Origin: Alphaproteobacteria bacterium
GTDB taxonomy: Bacteria; Pseudomonadota; Alphaproteobacteria; 16-39-46
DNA: 8,464 nucleotides
Assembly (NCBI GenBank): GCA_947497675.1
Contig: CANMHY010000022.1
Span: forward strand, 1-8,464
Direction of reading: 5' to 3'
The notes under the pieces are model-generated. The model had not been told where the DNA came from, searched no databases, and worked only from the letters and a program-made list of their open reading frames with translations. This document shows positions 6,738 through 8,464 of this stretch, piece by piece; position 1 is the stretch's first letter; every line of letters begins with the position of its first letter. The translations under genes were made by a program, and so were the position numbers.

Positions 6738-8033
6738 ATGTTTCAAAAAAAAATAATGAAGGCACTTCTTTTGACAGCATCTGTTGGAGGAATTGTATGT
6801 GGTCTCGGAGCTGATTACGCTCAAGCTGTAAAGACAGGTAGAGTTGGCGTGTCTAACTCAACCGTTTATGGAATTAGTGATGGTCGTACGGTTTATGGTG
6901 GTGAGAATGGTCGGACGGGGTACTCACAATATGCAGTCGGAAGCTGGATCCAGGTCGGAGGCCAGGATATTAATGAAGCGGCTCACTATATTTACGTTCA
7001 GGCCGGTACCTACCTCGACGGTGATTCCGCATTAAACCAAGACAGTACGGTTATTACCGAAGCTCAAACAACACGCGTTGCAACCGGTGCTCAGATGAGC
7101 ATGGTTTCCAGTCGTATTGACAACCTGATGAGCACACAATCTCAAGCGTCTGCTGGATCTGTATCTCTCACAGGTGGAAATTCTGGTCCAGAAAGCAAAA
7201 ACCGCAATGTTTGGGCAGATGTTGGATATAACAACATTAACATGAGTCAAAGAGATCTTAAATGGGATGCGAATTTGTTAACCGCTGCCATTGGAACAGA
7301 CCGTAAGTTTAATGATAAGATTATTGGGGGTGTTGCGTTAACATTCAGTTATCTTGGTGGTAAGACGAAGTATAACCATGGTAACATTGGCGACTATGCA
7401 TATGGTCTCGTGCCTTATGCGTCTTTCAAGCTTACGAATAAATTTAGCATTGATGCGATGGCTGGATACAACTATGTTCAAAAACATCGTGATCGTATCT
7501 CTCCAGACGAAGTTACCCTTACAACAAACTTTAATGGTCCAAAGCTTAAGAGCTCACCGACTTCTAACCGTTATTTTGCCGGTGTGTTTGGTAACTTAAG
7601 ACACAGCATTAATAAGACAAATCTTCTTGGAACTCTTGGATTTACTTATGCTAACGATTCCCAGAAATCTTTCTCTGAGTCTGGTGGAACACAAGCAGGA
7701 ATATATTCATCACAATCGACAAGCCTTTCACAGGTTCAAACAAGGTTGCAAGCGGGCCAACGTATGGCAGCTTGGCTAGAGCCTTATGTTTTTGGTGTGT
7801 ATAATTATGATATGACTGCAACAAAGTCGAAGGCTATTTCTGGTTCCTTTGTTTCTGGAAAAGTTGCAACTTTGGATGCAAATAAGGGCATTGGTAGCAG
7901 CACTTATGGTGGTGGTCTCGGTCTAAAACTCTTCGGAACTCAGAACTTCTCCGGTGGTTTGGAAGGATCTTACTTGGTTAACAAAGATCTTACAAACATT
8001 GGTGTTATGGGTAACGTTAAATACAACTTCTAA
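6738..8033 (+). CDS. autotransporter-type outer-membrane beta-barrel protein with minimal passenger
   Basis: A 431-residue secreted protein. The signal peptide has MFQKKIMK, a hydrophobic core at 9-25 and probable cleavage after YAQA (30). Residues 31-95 form a short Gly/Tyr/Ser-rich segment containing two TVYG copies (42-45 and 51-54). Residues 104-135 ('TRVATGAQMSMVSSRIDNLM') look like the pore-spanning alpha-helical linker, followed by a Ser/Gly spacer to 153. From 157 ('NVWADVGYNN') to the C-terminal Phe the pattern is amphipathic beta strands ending in 'VMGNVKYNF', the terminal aromatic signature of outer-membrane barrels. The size of about 275 residues fits a 12-stranded autotransporter barrel (PF03797 type). 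Classical autotransporters carry passengers of hundreds of residues; here barely 70-100 residues precede the linker, so the protein may act as a barrel in its own right (surface antigen, porin-like or adhesin). Start supported by GAGAGG seven bases upstream; Met7 is a possible alternative. Confidence 0.8.
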   Translation: MFQKKIMKALLLTASVGGIVCGLGADYAQAVKTGRVGVSNSTVYGISDGRTVYGGENGRTGYSQYAVGSWIQVGGQDINEAAHYIYVQAGTYLDGDSALNQDSTVITEAQTTRVATGAQMSMVSSRIDNLMSTQSQASAGSVSLTGGNSGPESKNRNVWADVGYNNINMSQRDLKWDANLLTAAIGTDRKFNDKIIGGVALTFSYLGGKTKYNHGNIGDYAYGLVPYASFKLTNKFSIDAMAGYNYVQKHRDRISPDEVTLTTNFNGPKLKSSPTSNRYFAGVFGNLRHSINKTNLLGTLGFTYANDSQKSFSESGGTQAGIYSSQSTSLSQVQTRLQAGQRMAAWLEPYVFGVYNYDMTATKSKAISGSFVSGKVATLDANKGIGSSTYGGGLGLKLFGTQNFSGGLEGSYLVNKDLTNIGVMGNVKYNF

Positions 8034-8049
8034 TTCTAGAGACTTTTCT

Positions 8050-8464
8050 ATGAGTTTAAATAAGGTAAGATACTTAACGTATCTTGCCTTATTTTTTTGT
8101 CTTTTCTTGGAGGGATGTTCTTCACCAAAAGCGCGCCTTGCAGAAGACTCTCTTATTGGAAAAAACTGTGGCTTTGAATCTCAGAAAATTCAGACACAGT
8201 TCTATGATGTGCTCATGTTTTTAAAACAAGGAGACCCCAACCATATTCATATCTATCTTGAGGGAGATGGATTTGCGTGGTTTAACAAGTATGAGATCGC
8301 TGAAGATCCAACCCCAGAAGATCCCATGGGGCTCAGACTTGCGTGTGAAGACCGCTCTGGGGCCACAATTGTCTTTTTAACGCGTCCTTGTCATTATGGG
8401 TTGATGCGGGGATGTACGTCCCTAGATTGGACGTCTGGTCGCTTTGGTCAAAAAATAGTCGATG
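8050..8464 (+). CDS. lipoprotein of the alpha/beta-hydrolase type, N-terminal part (cut by window end)
   Basis: An open frame of 138 complete codons from ATG 8050 to the window edge. The N-terminus is a lipoprotein signal peptide: basic residues K5 and R7, hydrophobic core 8-20, and lipobox L-E-G-C with Cys23; Glu at -2 is unusual, and Ser at +2 is compatible with outer-membrane sorting. The mature part has 'IHIYLEGDGFAW' (66-77), 'DPTPEDPMGLRLA' (86-98), 'FLTRPCHYG' (109-117), 'C122' and 'WTSGRFG' (127-133). I recognise this set from a proteobacterial family annotated as alpha/beta hydrolases, where Y-x-E-G-D-G-x-A-W forms the oxyanion-side strand; the nucleophile motif G-x-S-x-G would come later, outside the window. 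The substrate is unknown. It begins 16 bases after the beta-barrel stop with only a weak AGAGA ribosome site (8038-8042). An intrinsic terminator occupies codons 3-17, and no in-frame start after it would keep the signal peptide. Confidence 0.75.
   Translation, partial: MSLNKVRYLTYLALFFCLFLEGCSSPKARLAEDSLIGKNCGFESQKIQTQFYDVLMFLKQGDPNHIHIYLEGDGFAWFNKYEIAEDPTPEDPMGLRLACEDRSGATIVFLTRPCHYGLMRGCTSLDWTSGRFGQKIVD
8058..8098 (+). terminator. intrinsic terminator after the beta-barrel gene, inside the next gene's signal-peptide codons
   Basis: The left arm AATAAGGTAAGATAC (8059-8073), loop TTAAC (8074-8078) and right arm GTATCTTGCCTTATT (8079-8093) form a 15-pair stem with a single T-G wobble and no mismatch. 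An extra A-T pair extends it, and the run of seven T (8092-8098) follows. This is a textbook rho-independent terminator apart from modest GC content in the stem. It begins 25 bases after the stop codon of the barrel gene and should end its transcript, yet it lies within the reading frame of the downstream lipoprotein. Confidence 0.85.

Noticed and set aside
1..8464. CRISPR arrays, tRNA or rRNA genes, insertion sequences
   Set aside because: No regularly spaced repeats, cloverleaf-like segments, transposase frames or terminal inverted repeats were seen on either strand.

Overview
The window reads as chromosomal DNA of a Gram-negative bacterium with AT-leaning composition. It holds five protein genes: two complete and one truncated gene on the minus strand (upp, tamA, tamB), and two complete genes plus one truncated gene on the plus strand if the overlapping terminator/lipoprotein gene is counted. 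The outer-membrane assembly pair TamA/TamB, an O-antigen ligase-type membrane protein, an autotransporter-type beta-barrel and a lipoprotein all require a double-membrane envelope. The style of Upp and of the hydrolase lipoprotein, together with the moderate AT bias, suggests an alphaproteobacterium, possibly a host-associated lineage such as Holosporales or Rickettsiales. That placement is inference from protein style and composition, not from any marker gene.

Left half (1-4157), minus strand. Three genes run leftwards as a tight unit: upp (uracil phosphoribosyltransferase), tamA (Omp85-family barrel with POTRA domains) and tamB (inner-membrane-anchored AsmA-like protein, cut by the window edge). 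tamA starts inside the last codons of upp, and tamB starts about 34 bases after the tamA stop. A pyrimidine-salvage enzyme therefore seems to lead an outer-membrane transport/assembly operon.

Centre (4158-4421) is a divergent, very AT-rich intergenic region. It has a plausible upp promoter, one large inverted repeat and several short direct repeats.

Right half (4422-8464), plus strand. First comes a 700-residue polytopic membrane protein with the Wzy_C/O-antigen-ligase signature and a soluble helical, TPR-like tail. After a 213-base gap with a perfect extended -10 box and a long leader comes a 431-residue secreted beta-barrel protein of autotransporter type with almost no passenger. Sixteen bases later starts a lipoprotein of the alpha/beta-hydrolase type, cut by the window end. 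A strong intrinsic terminator lies inside the signal-peptide codons of this last gene. All five genes except upp concern the cell envelope. No RNA genes, mobile elements or CRISPR arrays are visible, and no stretch longer than 300 bases is without a gene.
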